DNA of 64,000 bases from Gracilimonas sp046602855 (lineage in GTDB: Bacteria > Bacteroidota > Rhodothermia > Balneolales > Balneolaceae): positions 124,001 to 188,000 of the forward strand of contig NZ_JBKINJ010000001.1 of the NCBI RefSeq assembly GCF_046602855.1, in the 5' to 3' direction. The translations under genes and the position numbers were made by a program. This document shows, one piece after another, positions 16,975 to 25,821 of the stretch. Each line of letters starts with the position of its first letter. Positions within the stretch are counted from its first letter, which is position 1. The notes under the pieces were generated by a model. The model did not search any database. It saw nothing but the letters and a program-made list of their open reading frames with translations, and had not been told where the DNA came from.

Positions 16975-19386
16975 CTATTTCAACTCTACGATCGTAACCC
17001 CGGCGCCACCTCTCTCAATTGGTGCCGTTTCCACTCTTTTCACATCTTTACGGGTGTTAAGGTATGATTGAATCTGACTCCGTAAGATACCATCACCTTT
17101 ACCGTGGATGATCTCTACCTGATTCATATTGCGAAACACTGCGCGATCAATGTACTGGGTAACCTCATGCAGGGCATCTTCGGTTCTCATTCCACGAACT
17201 TCTATGGATGGTTTTACAAGACCTTTGGCAAGATCACTATCTCCTACTATGACAGATGAACGGGCTTTGGATTTCTTTTTCGTTTTTGGCTGTTCAACCT
17301 TCACAAGGTTTTTGTACTTGGTCTTAAGTCTTAGTCCACCGGCCTGAACAACAGCGTTTTTACCATTGACCTCCACTAATTCTCCGCTAGTATGTCCATC
17401 CTTGAAACGTACATGGTCTCCCTCTTTGGGCGGGTCATCCGTAACCTGTTCACGCTCTTCTTTATTCTCTTCAATTTCCTGTAGTGAGCGGTCAATGGAT
17501 TTCTTCTCCTCATCTACTTCCTTACGGATCTCCTTGATCTCATCCTTATCCGCCTTATTCTGCTCTACTATACGCTGTACAGCTTGCTCGACGCGCTGAT
17601 TGGCTGAATCCATGATCGACTTGGCTTCCTTGAGGGCCTTCTCGCGGATCTTCTCTTTGTCCTTCTCAATAGCCTGTATCTTATTTTCGAATTTTTTCCG
17701 TTCCGATTCTGCCTTAGCCTGAAGTGAGGTGTATTTATCTTTTAGCTCTGCGGCCTGTTGCGACTTCGTTTCCAGTTCAGTAATAAGCGATTCCATCCTA
17801 TTCTTGGCCTCACCCAGCAATACCCCGGCGCGTTTCAATACATTATCATCAAGCTTCATGCGCTGAGCAATTTCAAAGGCGTAACTGCTTCCAGGTATCC
17901 CTTTCTTGAACCGATAAGTGGGGGAGAGCGTTGCCTGATCGAACTCCATGGATCCGTTTACAGCCATCGGGTGCTCGTGTGCAAATACTTTCAGTGATCC
18001 ATGGTGCGTGGTCACAATAACCTTGCAATCCTGTTCCAACATTCTTTCTATAAAGGACTGAAAAAGAGCACCTCCTTCTTCGGGATCGGTACCTGCCGCA
18101 GCTTCATCGATCAGGACCAGGCTTCCGGCCTCAAATTTCTTTATGGTCTCCCGCATCCATTGAAGTCGGGATGAAAAGGTACTCAGATCGTCCTCAATAG
18201 ACTGATCGTCTCCCATATCCACGAAGACACCTGTAAAGATAGGCAGTTCAGAAGTTGGGTCGGCCGGAACGCCAAAGCCGGATTGCATCATCAGAGAAAG
18301 TAATCCAACCGTCTTCATGGCCACAGATTTACCTCCGGCATTGGGACCGGTTATCATCAGGCAGCGCTCATCCTCTTCCATCTTCAAAAATAAAGGGATG
18401 ATGACCTCGCGGTCTTCCTCTTTTCGGATGTTGAGATTTTTGAGCCGTAAGATCGGGTTATATGCTTCTTTAACACTCAAATAATTTTTTTTGGCAAGGA
18501 TAGGTATCTGTGCCTCCAGCTTTTTGGTAAGCTTGGCCTTGGCAGCTATCACATCTATTTTAGCAAGAAAGAGGGTATTTTGATCAATGTATTTCCTGTT
18601 ATCACGAACGTGATTTGTCAACTCCCGTAGAATTCGTTCTATTTCCCGTTGTTCTTCAGCCTCAAACTGACGGATCTCGTTGTTCATATTCAGCGCTTCC
18701 ACCGGTTCTATGTACACTGTTTGACCACTTGATGAAACATCGTGAACGAATCCCTGTACCTTTCGCTTGAATTCAGCCTGTACAGGAATTACCATTCGAC
18801 CATTGCGAATTGTGGCACCCTCATCAGAAGCCATGCCATCTTTGGATGCCTTGGCCATAGCCCGGTTTATGGTGCCGCGGAGATCACTTTTTCGTTTATT
18901 AAGTTTTCTCCGGATAGACTGAAGCTCTGTACTTGCATCATCCCTGAGTTCTCCATGGTCCGTAACCTTTTCCTTAATACTTTTCTCAAGATCCTTCATA
19001 GGAATAAGTCCTTTCGAAACCTTGGCAAGTTCCGGGTGATCTTTATCCCTTTGTCTTAAAAAATTCTTAACTCTTCGGGTGACAGAGCAGATCTTAAGGA
19101 TATCAACAAAAGCGGGGAGAGGGATCAGACTTCCTTCTGCTTTAGAGGCTGATAGATAGTCCCTGATCTCGGGTACCTCACCCAATGGGAATGGATCGGG
19201 GTCTGCTATGACCTCTAGCATTTCGGCCGTTTGACCAGTTAATAATTCAACGCGCTTGGGATCGGATGTAGGACGCAGGGTTTCGAGGAGTTCTTCAGAA
19301 CGGACAGACTGGGTGAGTTCCAATGCTGCAATGCGAATTTGCTCGAAGCCAAGTTTATCTAAAAGTGAATCGGGGTAGATTTTCAT
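16975..19386 (-). CDS. mutS2: MutS2-family endonuclease/ATPase
   Basis: MutS paralogue without the mismatch-reading N-terminal domains. Family members are linked to suppression of recombination and, more recently, to rescue of collided ribosomes. The 803 residues have MutS core and clamp regions, an ATPase with Walker A TGPNAGGKSVAMKT and the VLIDEAAAGTDPEEGGAL segment, a long charged coiled coil (about residues 510-640), and a C-terminal Smr nuclease domain with VEIIHGKGDGILR. It stands alone on the minus strand. The start MKIYPDSLLDKLGFEQI is typical. Confidence 0.96.
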   Translation of the reverse strand: MKIYPDSLLDKLGFEQIRIAALELTQSVRSEELLETLRPTSDPKRVELLTGQTAEMLEVIADPDPFPLGEVPEIRDYLSASKAEGSLIPLPAFVDILKICSVTRRVKNFLRQRDKDHPELAKVSKGLIPMKDLEKSIKEKVTDHGELRDDASTELQSIRRKLNKRKSDLRGTINRAMAKASKDGMASDEGATIRNGRMVIPVQAEFKRKVQGFVHDVSSSGQTVYIEPVEALNMNNEIRQFEAEEQREIERILRELTNHVRDNRKYIDQNTLFLAKIDVIAAKAKLTKKLEAQIPILAKKNYLSVKEAYNPILRLKNLNIRKEEDREVIIPLFLKMEEDERCLMITGPNAGGKSVAMKTVGLLSLMMQSGFGVPADPTSELPIFTGVFVDMGDDQSIEDDLSTFSSRLQWMRETIKKFEAGSLVLIDEAAAGTDPEEGGALFQSFIERMLEQDCKVIVTTHHGSLKVFAHEHPMAVNGSMEFDQATLSPTYRFKKGIPGSSYAFEIAQRMKLDDNVLKRAGVLLGEAKNRMESLITELETKSQQAAELKDKYTSLQAKAESERKKFENKIQAIEKDKEKIREKALKEAKSIMDSANQRVEQAVQRIVEQNKADKDEIKEIRKEVDEEKKSIDRSLQEIEENKEEREQVTDDPPKEGDHVRFKDGHTSGELVEVNGKNAVVQAGGLRLKTKYKNLVKVEQPKTKKKSKARSSVIVGDSDLAKGLVKPSIEVRGMRTEDALHEVTQYIDRAVFRNMNQVEIIHGKGDGILRSQIQSYLNTRKDVKRVETAPIERGGAGVTIVELK

Positions 19387-19435
19387 TAATGAATTTTGAA
19401 CTGAATATGCTAATTCTTAAAGATAAAGGTAGCAG

Positions 19436-19554
19436 CACTCGTTCCCAAGCTGGAGAAGCACCTGTCTGGTTATTAGTAAGGGATACAAAATTTTGTGTCC
19501 CTTACTCGTTACCAAGCTCCGGCTTGGTAACGCTATTCTGAAGCTCCTGCTTCA
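19436..19554. repeat. Palindromic (REP-like) array upstream of RAYT 1
   Basis: Contains a partial unit beginning CTCGTTCCCAAGC near 19438. A 28-nt near-perfect palindrome lies at 19477-19504. A 10-bp perfect stem GTTACCAAGC/GCTTGGTAAC with loop TCCG is at 19508-19531. A 6-bp stem TGAAGC/GCTTCA with loop TCCT is at 19539-19554. The order large-then-small is mirrored downstream of the gene. Confidence 0.8.
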
Positions 19555-19604
19555 AATTCTAATGTAAGGAGTATAAAAGAAATCGCTCTTACTAAGAAAA
19601 AATC

Positions 19605-20141
19605 ATGGGAAGAAGCAGGTACAAAATACACAAAGAACACTATCCATACTTCCTAACAAGCAGTATAGTAGATGGTATACCATTGTTCAAAAATCCAATA
19701 ATAGTCCAATTTATTTTGGACGCGTTAATTTTCTTACAAACAAAACGAGAGGTTGAATTAAATGCATATGTAGTAATGGAAAATCACATGCACTTAATTG
19801 CAAAAGGCGAGGAATTAGCAAAACATGTCAAAAACTTTAAGGCCTTTACGGCTCACCAGGTCATTGCCTCCCTGAATGAAAATAACAGTGTCAGAACTTT
19901 ACGGTCGTTGCAGAGAGCTAAGCTGGAACACAAAACTGAAAGTAAATATCAGGTTTGGCAGGAGGGTTTTCATCCAAAGCAATTATTTACATATGAAATA
20001 TTGGCACAAAAACTGGAATATGTTCATTTCAATCCGGTTAAAAGAGGATATGTAGATGATCCGGCTCATTGGAGATATTCATTTGCAAGGAATTATATGG
20101 GTAAAGAAGGATTGATACCAGTTACGGTTTTCGGTGGTTGA
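19605..20141 (+). CDS. REP-associated tyrosine transposase (RAYT 1)
   Basis: Single-strand-processing HUH nuclease of the IS200/IS605-related RAYT group, thought to mobilise or disperse REP palindromes. The 178 residues carry the HUH pair His61/His63 (MENHMHLIAKG) and the catalytic Tyr139 in EYVHFNPVKRGYV. The length matches the family. It is flanked on both sides by GCTTGG/CCAAGC-type palindromes in mirror order, consistent with substrate sites. It interrupts the space between mutS2 and a TonB receptor gene and is not part of an operon. It may be domesticated or mobile; sequence alone does not decide. Confidence 0.9.
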   Translation: MGRSRYKIHKEHYPYFLTSSIVDGIPLFKNPIIVQFILDALIFLQTKREVELNAYVVMENHMHLIAKGEELAKHVKNFKAFTAHQVIASLNENNSVRTLRSLQRAKLEHKTESKYQVWQEGFHPKQLFTYEILAQKLEYVHFNPVKRGYVDDPAHWRYSFARNYMGKEGLIPVTVFGG

Positions 20142-20154
20142 AATGATCTGAGTT

Positions 20155-20251
20155 TGAAGCAGGAGCTTCTCCTCTTGCGTTCCCAAGCCGGAGCTTGGGA
20201 ACGAGTCAAAAGGTACCAGCACTCGTTCCCAAGCTGTAGCCTGGAAACGAG
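20155..20251. repeat. Palindromic (REP-like) array downstream of RAYT 1
   Basis: Small stem TGAAGC/GCTTC with loop AGGA at 20155-20169. Then a perfect 11-bp stem CGTTCCCAAGC/GCTTGGGAACG with loop CGGA at 20178-20203. Then an imperfect unit CTCGTTCCCAAGC...GGAAACGAG at 20222-20251. The small-then-large order mirrors the upstream array. Confidence 0.82.
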
Positions 20252-20302
20252 TCTTAATCCTGTGTCTCTACATTATTGGCTGGAATATTTAGATCCGGGT
20301 TA

Positions 20303-22300
20303 TCACAAACTGTACTTAATGCCACCCAAGATCCAACGGCCGGGAAGCGGGGCGCCAAGGATCTCCTGATACTGTGTGTCAGTCAGATTAATAACCTGGG
20401 TATAAAGCTGAACTCGTCCGCCAAGTGGTTTATAGGCTACTTTCAGATCGGTTACAAAATATTCTTCAGGGACCTCAGCGTTGATCAGTGCCTCCGATTG
20501 TTCAGACCTTACGTTGTATTTTGAAAGGGTCTGAATGGAGATATCACCCGTATTTAAGGCCAATTTCAAACTCAACTGATGGGATGGATGATTGGCAATA
20601 TACCGGGATATGCTATTACCATCACTTTCCGTTTTAATGTAGGTGTAGCCTGCTTCTGTTCTTAGGTTGCTCTTGGAAGTCAGTTTGCTGGAAAGCGCGG
20701 AAATAAATTCCAGTCCCATCACATCACTTTCTGAGATATTGGAGGCATAGAAGTAATTCTCACCGGCTACGAGGTTATCTGCGTTAGTAATGGCAGATGA
20801 GTTTGTCAATGTATAATCGATCAGGTTACTAGAGGATCTGTAGAAGAAGGTGGGAGAGATCAGTAGGTTGTTGGTCGGGGTGATATCAAGGCCAACATCA
20901 AAAGTGGTTGATTCTTCAGGCAGAAGATCGGGGTTTCCGATATTACGACCCGGTGTAAGATTCGGAATTTCTGATGAGATATACCGTTCTGTGAAATCCC
21001 CCTCTCTGATTGCACGTCCTATGGAGGTTCTTACAACAACCGGTCCGGCATCATATGCCGCACTGACCTGTGGCAGAAAAGAGAGGTCACTGACCGGATT
21101 GGACTGCAGCCGAAGGCTGGAAGTGACACTCAGTCCAAAATCATATTTCATGGTATGGATACCATACAATCCCCAAGAGTTATTTTTATGATCACCACGG
21201 TCGGTACTTACGATCTGTTTGTTCAATACCTGCCCGCCTAACATTAACCGCATAAAATTCAGCGATCCCGAAATGGATGATAGCTGATCATTATCAAGCT
21301 CATATTGATGAGAGGCATTCAAAAAAACAAGATCAGTTTCATGAACATTAGCTGAAGCTATGGCAGTGTTGAAATCGAAGACATCCTCAACTTGGCGGTA
21401 CGATGCATTTACCTCAGAACGATGGTTACCTTTATCAAAGGTCAAGGTTGAAAGAGCCCAGCGACTGTCAATACTTTCAACTGATTCGTCATAAATGCTG
21501 CGAGTATAAAAATAGCGGGCGTTGAAATCACGATTTTCGAGGCCTGAGCGTACGTACCAGTTCCAATTATCTGCAAAATTGATAGACAAGGCAGCCGACA
21601 GGTTCATCATATCGAAATATGAATTATAGTTTTCATTGGATGAGACTCCCTTATCAAATCCCGGATTACGAAATTGCTCTCCGTCTGAATCTGCACTACG
21701 AAAGGAAGTGCTGAACCGAATATTCTTTTTAGCGATCCATGCAGAGGCATCAATAATGCGCAGTGCATTTTCACCAGCAGAGATATCGAAATTGGTACGG
21801 GTTTGAAGCTTTTCGGCAGCTTCGATCTCCTTTCTCATATAAGTCTTTGTTTTGATGTGAATGACACCACCAACGGCATCGGCTCCATAAGAAGTACTTG
21901 CTGGTCCACGGATCAATTCAATTTGTGCGATCTCGGACAAAGCTACAGGAATATTTGTATTGAAATGAGCGGTCAGCGGATCGTTAAGCGGAGTGTTGTC
22001 AAGAAGGAACATGACCTGAGAAAAGGTGCTTCCGCGAACGCCCACATCAGCTTGCACACCGAAGCCTGCACGGCCATTTATATTTACTCCCGGGAGGCTT
22101 CGAAGCAGGTCATCAACTGATTGGACAGGCATTTCCTGAATATCGGTCTGGGTAATGACGGACACATTCTTTCCGCTTTCTGAGATGGTAGTGGTAATCC
22201 GTGACGCGGTAACGTCAATAGAGTCCAGCTCTGCTTTGATCTGACCAAAAGTAGAGGCCGTTGAAAAGTAGAGCAGACCAACGATAATTAGAATTCTCAT
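20303..22300 (-). CDS. TonB-dependent outer-membrane receptor
   Basis: A 665-residue outer-membrane channel of the BtuB/vitamin-receptor size class. The signal peptide is MRILIIVGLLYFSTASTFG, followed by a TonB-box-like stretch and a plug domain (VDDLLRSLPGVNINGRAGFG...VRGSTFSQVMFLLDNTPLND, then ELIRGPASTSYGADAVGGVI). The rest is alternating barrel strands. The C-terminus ends in a hydrophobic strand (WILGGIKYSL), as expected for Bam recognition. The substrate is unknown. No cobalamin riboswitch or adjacent SusD gene was found, so neither vitamin B12 nor glycan uptake is supported. Confidence 0.9.
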   Translation of the reverse strand: MRILIIVGLLYFSTASTFGQIKAELDSIDVTASRITTTISESGKNVSVITQTDIQEMPVQSVDDLLRSLPGVNINGRAGFGVQADVGVRGSTFSQVMFLLDNTPLNDPLTAHFNTNIPVALSEIAQIELIRGPASTSYGADAVGGVIHIKTKTYMRKEIEAAEKLQTRTNFDISAGENALRIIDASAWIAKKNIRFSTSFRSADSDGEQFRNPGFDKGVSSNENYNSYFDMMNLSAALSINFADNWNWYVRSGLENRDFNARYFYTRSIYDESVESIDSRWALSTLTFDKGNHRSEVNASYRQVEDVFDFNTAIASANVHETDLVFLNASHQYELDNDQLSSISGSLNFMRLMLGGQVLNKQIVSTDRGDHKNNSWGLYGIHTMKYDFGLSVTSSLRLQSNPVSDLSFLPQVSAAYDAGPVVVRTSIGRAIREGDFTERYISSEIPNLTPGRNIGNPDLLPEESTTFDVGLDITPTNNLLISPTFFYRSSSNLIDYTLTNSSAITNADNLVAGENYFYASNISESDVMGLEFISALSSKLTSKSNLRTEAGYTYIKTESDGNSISRYIANHPSHQLSLKLALNTGDISIQTLSKYNVRSEQSEALINAEVPEEYFVTDLKVAYKPLGGRVQLYTQVINLTDTQYQEILGAPLPGRWILGGIKYSL

Positions 22301-22334
22301 AGGTTTTTATTTGATGAATAGGTCTGGATCGCCG

Positions 22335-22342
22335 CAAAGATA
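22335..22342 (-). promoter_or_regulatory. Possible -7 box (TAnnTTTG type) of the TonB receptor gene
   Basis: The minus strand reads TATCTTTG about 35 bp before the start codon, an exact match to the Bacteroidota primary sigma-factor -7 element. A TTTG at the expected -33 distance is not present; the nearest TTG is about 3 bp too far. Confidence 0.35.
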
Positions 22343-22499
22343 CACATCCATAAACCGAAAATTCCAATCTAATTGAACAAAGACAGGAGGTGAAAATCTT
22401 GTTTGAAGTCATAAAGATTTACAAAACATAGTTTTTACATCTTAAAAAAATGACTGTACTTTAAATAATTGATACAACATTAAAAGAAAGACCAAGTTC

Positions 22500-23285
22500 A
22501 TGAAGCTTTCCATATATCAGGTTGACGCGTTTACTGACACGTTATTTGCGGGAAATCCGGCGGCTATTGTTCCTTTAAGTGAGTGGCTGAGAGATGAACA
22601 AATGCAGAAAATCGCAGCTGAGAATAATCTTTCCGAGACAGCTTTTTTTGTTAAAGAAGGAGATAGTTACCGGCTGAGATGGTTTACTCCAACAACAGAA
22701 GTAGATCTCTGCGGCCATGCCACATTGGCTACTGCGCATGTACTGTTTGAGGAGCTTGGATTTGAGGGTGAAGAGATAGTTTTTAAAAGCAAAAGCGGGA
22801 TCTTAACGGTTGGCCGGGAAGGAGGAATGCTCCGGATGAATTTTCCGGCTGTTGAAATGCCGAGAGTTAAGCCTCCGGAAGTTCTTTTCAAATCACTTGG
22901 ATTGAAGAAGACCTCAGATGTTTATAAGACCGATGATTACATGATCATAGTGGATTCTGAAAGTGAAGTGGCCGCCGTTAAACCTGACATGAAAATGCTG
23001 AAAGAAATTCCGGCTCGGGGTGTGATAGTGACAGCTAAAGGTGACGAAGTTGATTTTGTATCAAGATTTTTTGCTCCGCAATCGGGGGTGGATGAAGATC
23101 CGGTTACGGGGTCGGCACATACCAAAAGTGCACCGTTTTGGAGTAAAAAACTGGGCAAAAAAGAACTTAACGCTCGTCAGATCTCTAAAAGAGGTGGAGA
23201 CCTGACCTGCCGCATGAAGGGCGACAGGGTTGAAATACTTGGTCATGCGGTGACGTATCTAACAGGGGAGATCAACCTTGGGTGA
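22500..23285 (+). CDS. PhzF-family isomerase
   Basis: A 261-residue member of the PhzF/diaminopimelate-epimerase fold family. The opening YQVDAFTDTLFAGNPAAIV and the catalytic Glu46 in NNLSETAFF are present, as is FTPTTEVDLCGHATLATAHVLFE and the second-half motif SGVDEDPVTGSAHT. True phenazine synthesis is unlikely because no other phz gene is present; most members are isomerases of unknown substrate. The stop overlaps the start of the following permease gene by 8 bp, so the two are probably co-translated. Confidence 0.92.
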   Translation: MKLSIYQVDAFTDTLFAGNPAAIVPLSEWLRDEQMQKIAAENNLSETAFFVKEGDSYRLRWFTPTTEVDLCGHATLATAHVLFEELGFEGEEIVFKSKSGILTVGREGGMLRMNFPAVEMPRVKPPEVLFKSLGLKKTSDVYKTDDYMIIVDSESEVAAVKPDMKMLKEIPARGVIVTAKGDEVDFVSRFFAPQSGVDEDPVTGSAHTKSAPFWSKKLGKKELNARQISKRGGDLTCRMKGDRVEILGHAVTYLTGEINLG

Positions 23286-24090
23286 GATCATTATTTTACT
23301 CATCATAGGTTTGGGAGCCGGTGTTTTAGCCGGCCTGCTTGGTATTGGTGGTGGGATCATATTCACACCGGTTTTATTTTTTCTGTTTAGCGGAGCCGGC
23401 GTAGAAGATCCTGTAATTTGGACCATAGCATCAGCTTTGTTCTGTACATTCATTGCGGCTTCCGGGAGTCTGGTGAGGCAGTACATCCAAAAGAATGTGT
23501 TCTTGAAAGAGGGACTGTTGTTAGGTTTAATGGGAGCGATCGGAATATTTGCAGGTAAACAAGTTTTGACCTCACCTTATTACAAAGAAACTGAGTTCGT
23601 GATCTTTTTTTCATTGATGCTTATTTATGTATCCTGGATGATGTTTAGTAGAGGGAAAGACACTTCTAATGAATTTGACAGAACCTATGTGGATATGACG
23701 GTGGGCAGATCCTTTGTGACTGGCGGGATTGGTGGTTTTGTTGCCTCATTGGCCGGTGTGGGCGGCGGCGGTGTAATGGTGCCGATCATGAATTTGTTCT
23801 ATAAACAACCCTTTCGTAAGGCTGTGAGTGTATCGCACCTGGGGATGATCATCATGGTTACCACGGGCTGGCTTCAGCTTGCCTTTGAAACGGGTGCAGT
23901 CTCAGGTATTACGGAGTTCAATGTTGGGTATGTGGACTTTGGAGCGGCTTTGCCACTTTCTATCGGTGGATTGGTTGGTGGATTTGGGGGGGCTTACCTG
24001 AACCATAAGATCAACCGAAAGTGGTTACAATGGGGGTTTGGAGTTCTTGCAATTGCCATGGCTATCCGACTGATCTGGTCTATTTTGTGA
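23278..24090 (+). CDS. TauE/SafE-family membrane permease
   Basis: A 270-residue integral membrane protein of the TauE/SafE (former DUF81) family, usually linked to export of sulfite or other sulfur-containing or organic anions. Two related halves are visible, each with a glycine-rich helix pair: GLGAGVLAGLLGIGGGIIFTPV and GGIGGFVASLAGVGGGGVMVPI. The start appears to be TTG at 23278, 8 bp inside the phzF-like gene; there is no nearby in-frame ATG before the first membrane helix. The substrate is not predictable here. Confidence 0.88.
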   Translation: MGEIIILLIIGLGAGVLAGLLGIGGGIIFTPVLFFLFSGAGVEDPVIWTIASALFCTFIAASGSLVRQYIQKNVFLKEGLLLGLMGAIGIFAGKQVLTSPYYKETEFVIFFSLMLIYVSWMMFSRGKDTSNEFDRTYVDMTVGRSFVTGGIGGFVASLAGVGGGGVMVPIMNLFYKQPFRKAVSVSHLGMIIMVTTGWLQLAFETGAVSGITEFNVGYVDFGAALPLSIGGLVGGFGGAYLNHKINRKWLQWGFGVLAIAMAIRLIWSIL

Positions 24091-24143
24091 GGTGCGAAAG
24101 TTATAATATGGAAAAGATGACCCAAAAATCAGTAATAAAAAGA

Positions 24144-24168
24144 AAAGGCTCCCTATCAAGGAGCCTTT
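24144..24168. terminator. Intrinsic terminator after the permease gene
   Basis: Perfect 9-bp stem AAAGGCTCC/GGAGCCTTT with a 7-nt loop, flanked by A-rich sequence on the left and a short T-run on the right. It can act on both strands, ending the plus-strand pair and the minus-strand ftsZ transcript. Confidence 0.75.
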
Positions 24169-24279
24169 CCTGTTGTTAGCAATCTATAGCTTGAATTAAG
24201 CTATATCCAGTAAAAAGATGATTCTCAGGGATACCACACCCGTGGTACCGTCATTGAACCGGTATAATCATCAACTCAA

Positions 24280-25617
24280 TCAATCCATTATTTTTCGAAG
24301 GAAAGCGGGTTGGTCGGTGTCATCCTTTCGAATGCGTTCAGTTCTGCTCTGAAATGGTGCTATGTTATCCTGAGCGTCAGAGTTTTGTTTTTCATCCTGT
24401 TCAGGCGTCTCTGCATTTTCCTCTTCCTGACGTCGAACGTTAATATCGCGTCGAAGGTAAGAGGGAGTGTCCAGTTTCTTCAGGTTATTTTCACCTTTGT
24501 AATAATCACCGGTTCCTCTTTGGAACCGCTTAGGAACATCCGATTCTTCTGAACGCTTTTGAATATTAGTTTGTGCATTTTGAGCTGCTTTATTTAGCAT
24601 GCTGTCTTTGGAATTGTTAGCGACTTTCGCTGTTGAACGATCCTCTGAAAGCTCAAATCCTGTTGAAATAACGGTTACTCTGATCTCATCCCCGAAATTC
24701 TCATCAAGTACGGTACCGAGAATGATCTCAGCATTTTCACCGGCTTCATCATGGATGATATTGGTGGCTGTTGTAGTCTCACGCATACCCAGATTTGCAC
24801 CGGCTGAAATATTAACCAATACATTGCGGGCCCCTCGGATACTTACACCGTCTAACAGAGGTGAGTTGATAGCAGCACGCGCAGCTTTCTCAGCTCTATC
24901 AGGACCTTCAGCTGTAGCTGATCCCATTATGGCGGCTCCACCATCGCTCATGGTTGTGCGAACATCAGCAAAGTCAAGGTTAATAAGGCCCGGCATGAGG
25001 ATAAGGTCGCTGATACCACGGGTTGCATTATAAAGTACTTCATTTGCCATAGCGAATGCTTCCATCAGGGATGTATTTTCATCCGCGATATCAAGAAGTC
25101 GCTCGTTGGGGATCACGATAACCGTATCACAGTTTTTCTTCAGCTCGGTTATACCTTCAAGGGCATATTTCTTGCGAACCTTCCCTTCACATTCGAATGG
25201 GGTGGTAATGATACCCACAGTTAAAATACCTCTGCGTTTGGCAATACCAGCTACCACAGGAGCTCCTCCGGTTCCGGTTCCACCGCCCATGCCGGCAGTA
25301 ACAAAGACCATATCGGCATTTTCTATGGATTCCTCGATCTCGTGACGGTTTTCCTCAACTGCCTCGCGACCTATTTCAGGTCTGGCACCCGCACCAAGTC
25401 CATTGGTCAGGGCTGAGCCTACCTGGATCTTAATATCTGCCATGCTGTTTTTAAGAGCCTGAGCATCTGTATTAAGGGCGATGTACTCCACACTTTCAAG
25501 CCCCATGTTTATCATATTGTTAATGGCGTTACCGCCACCGCCGCCGACGCCGATCACCTTGATCTTGGCGTTTTCCTGGCTCTGCTCGTCGAAAAAGAAA
25601 CGTGTATTGTTAGCCAT
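24280..25617 (-). CDS. ftsZ: Cell-division GTPase FtsZ
   Basis: Tubulin homologue that forms the Z ring. The 445 residues contain KVIGVGGGGGNAINNMI, the GTP-binding GMGGGTGTGGAPV and the T7 catalytic loop NLDFADVRTTM. A variable acidic linker of about 80 residues follows. The conserved C-terminal peptide DQPAFLRKIMD would bind FtsA. The ATG at 25617 (MANNTRFFF) is chosen because AAAGGAG lies 8 nt upstream; a start 27 codons earlier is open but lies in a hairpin-containing leader. It is last in the dcw cluster, 205 bp after ftsA. Confidence 0.97.
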   Translation of the reverse strand: MANNTRFFFDEQSQENAKIKVIGVGGGGGNAINNMINMGLESVEYIALNTDAQALKNSMADIKIQVGSALTNGLGAGARPEIGREAVEENRHEIEESIENADMVFVTAGMGGGTGTGGAPVVAGIAKRRGILTVGIITTPFECEGKVRKKYALEGITELKKNCDTVIVIPNERLLDIADENTSLMEAFAMANEVLYNATRGISDLILMPGLINLDFADVRTTMSDGGAAIMGSATAEGPDRAEKAARAAINSPLLDGVSIRGARNVLVNISAGANLGMRETTTATNIIHDEAGENAEIILGTVLDENFGDEIRVTVISTGFELSEDRSTAKVANNSKDSMLNKAAQNAQTNIQKRSEESDVPKRFQRGTGDYYKGENNLKKLDTPSYLRRDINVRRQEEENAETPEQDEKQNSDAQDNIAPFQSRTERIRKDDTDQPAFLRKIMD

Positions 25618-25688
25618 GATGTTAACTCCTTTTGAGTTGTTATTTTTTACTGGATTGTTATTGTTGTAGATGATTGCGTTTGGAATTC

Positions 25689-25747
25689 CATCCGTCATAC
25701 GAAAGAATAGGTATCCATCTGACCGCTCTTAGTCGGTATGATGGATG
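25689..25747 (-). promoter_or_regulatory. Long hairpin in the ftsA-ftsZ spacer
   Basis: CATCCGTCATAC at 25689-25700 and GTATGATGGATG at 25736-25747 form a 12-bp stem with one G-U pair. Inside it ACCG...CGGT can form a second stem. ATCCATC at 25714-25720 could pair instead with GATGGAT at 25740-25746, so two exclusive folds exist. It sits about 70-130 nt upstream of the ftsZ start in the transcript. No T-run follows. Confidence 0.5.
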
Positions 25748-25821
25748 ATTCAAGCAAAATAGCTTGTAACATTCGTCAGACGGTTTCATTCCTTTGTATT
25801 ATTGATTGCTTATTTGTACTT

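Noticed and set aside
20303..22500. Cobalamin riboswitch or SusCD-type system for the TonB receptor
   Set aside because: The 200-bp upstream gap lacks the conserved B12-box and P-stem motifs, and no SusD gene is adjacent.
22500..23285. Phenazine biosynthesis
   Set aside because: Only the PhzF-like gene is present; the family is mostly of unknown isomerase function.
24185..24247. Two short inverted repeats downstream of ftsZ (TATAGCTT/AAGCTATA and TACCAC/GTGGTA)
   Set aside because: Stems of 6-8 bp without T-runs; a better terminator lies at 24144-24168.
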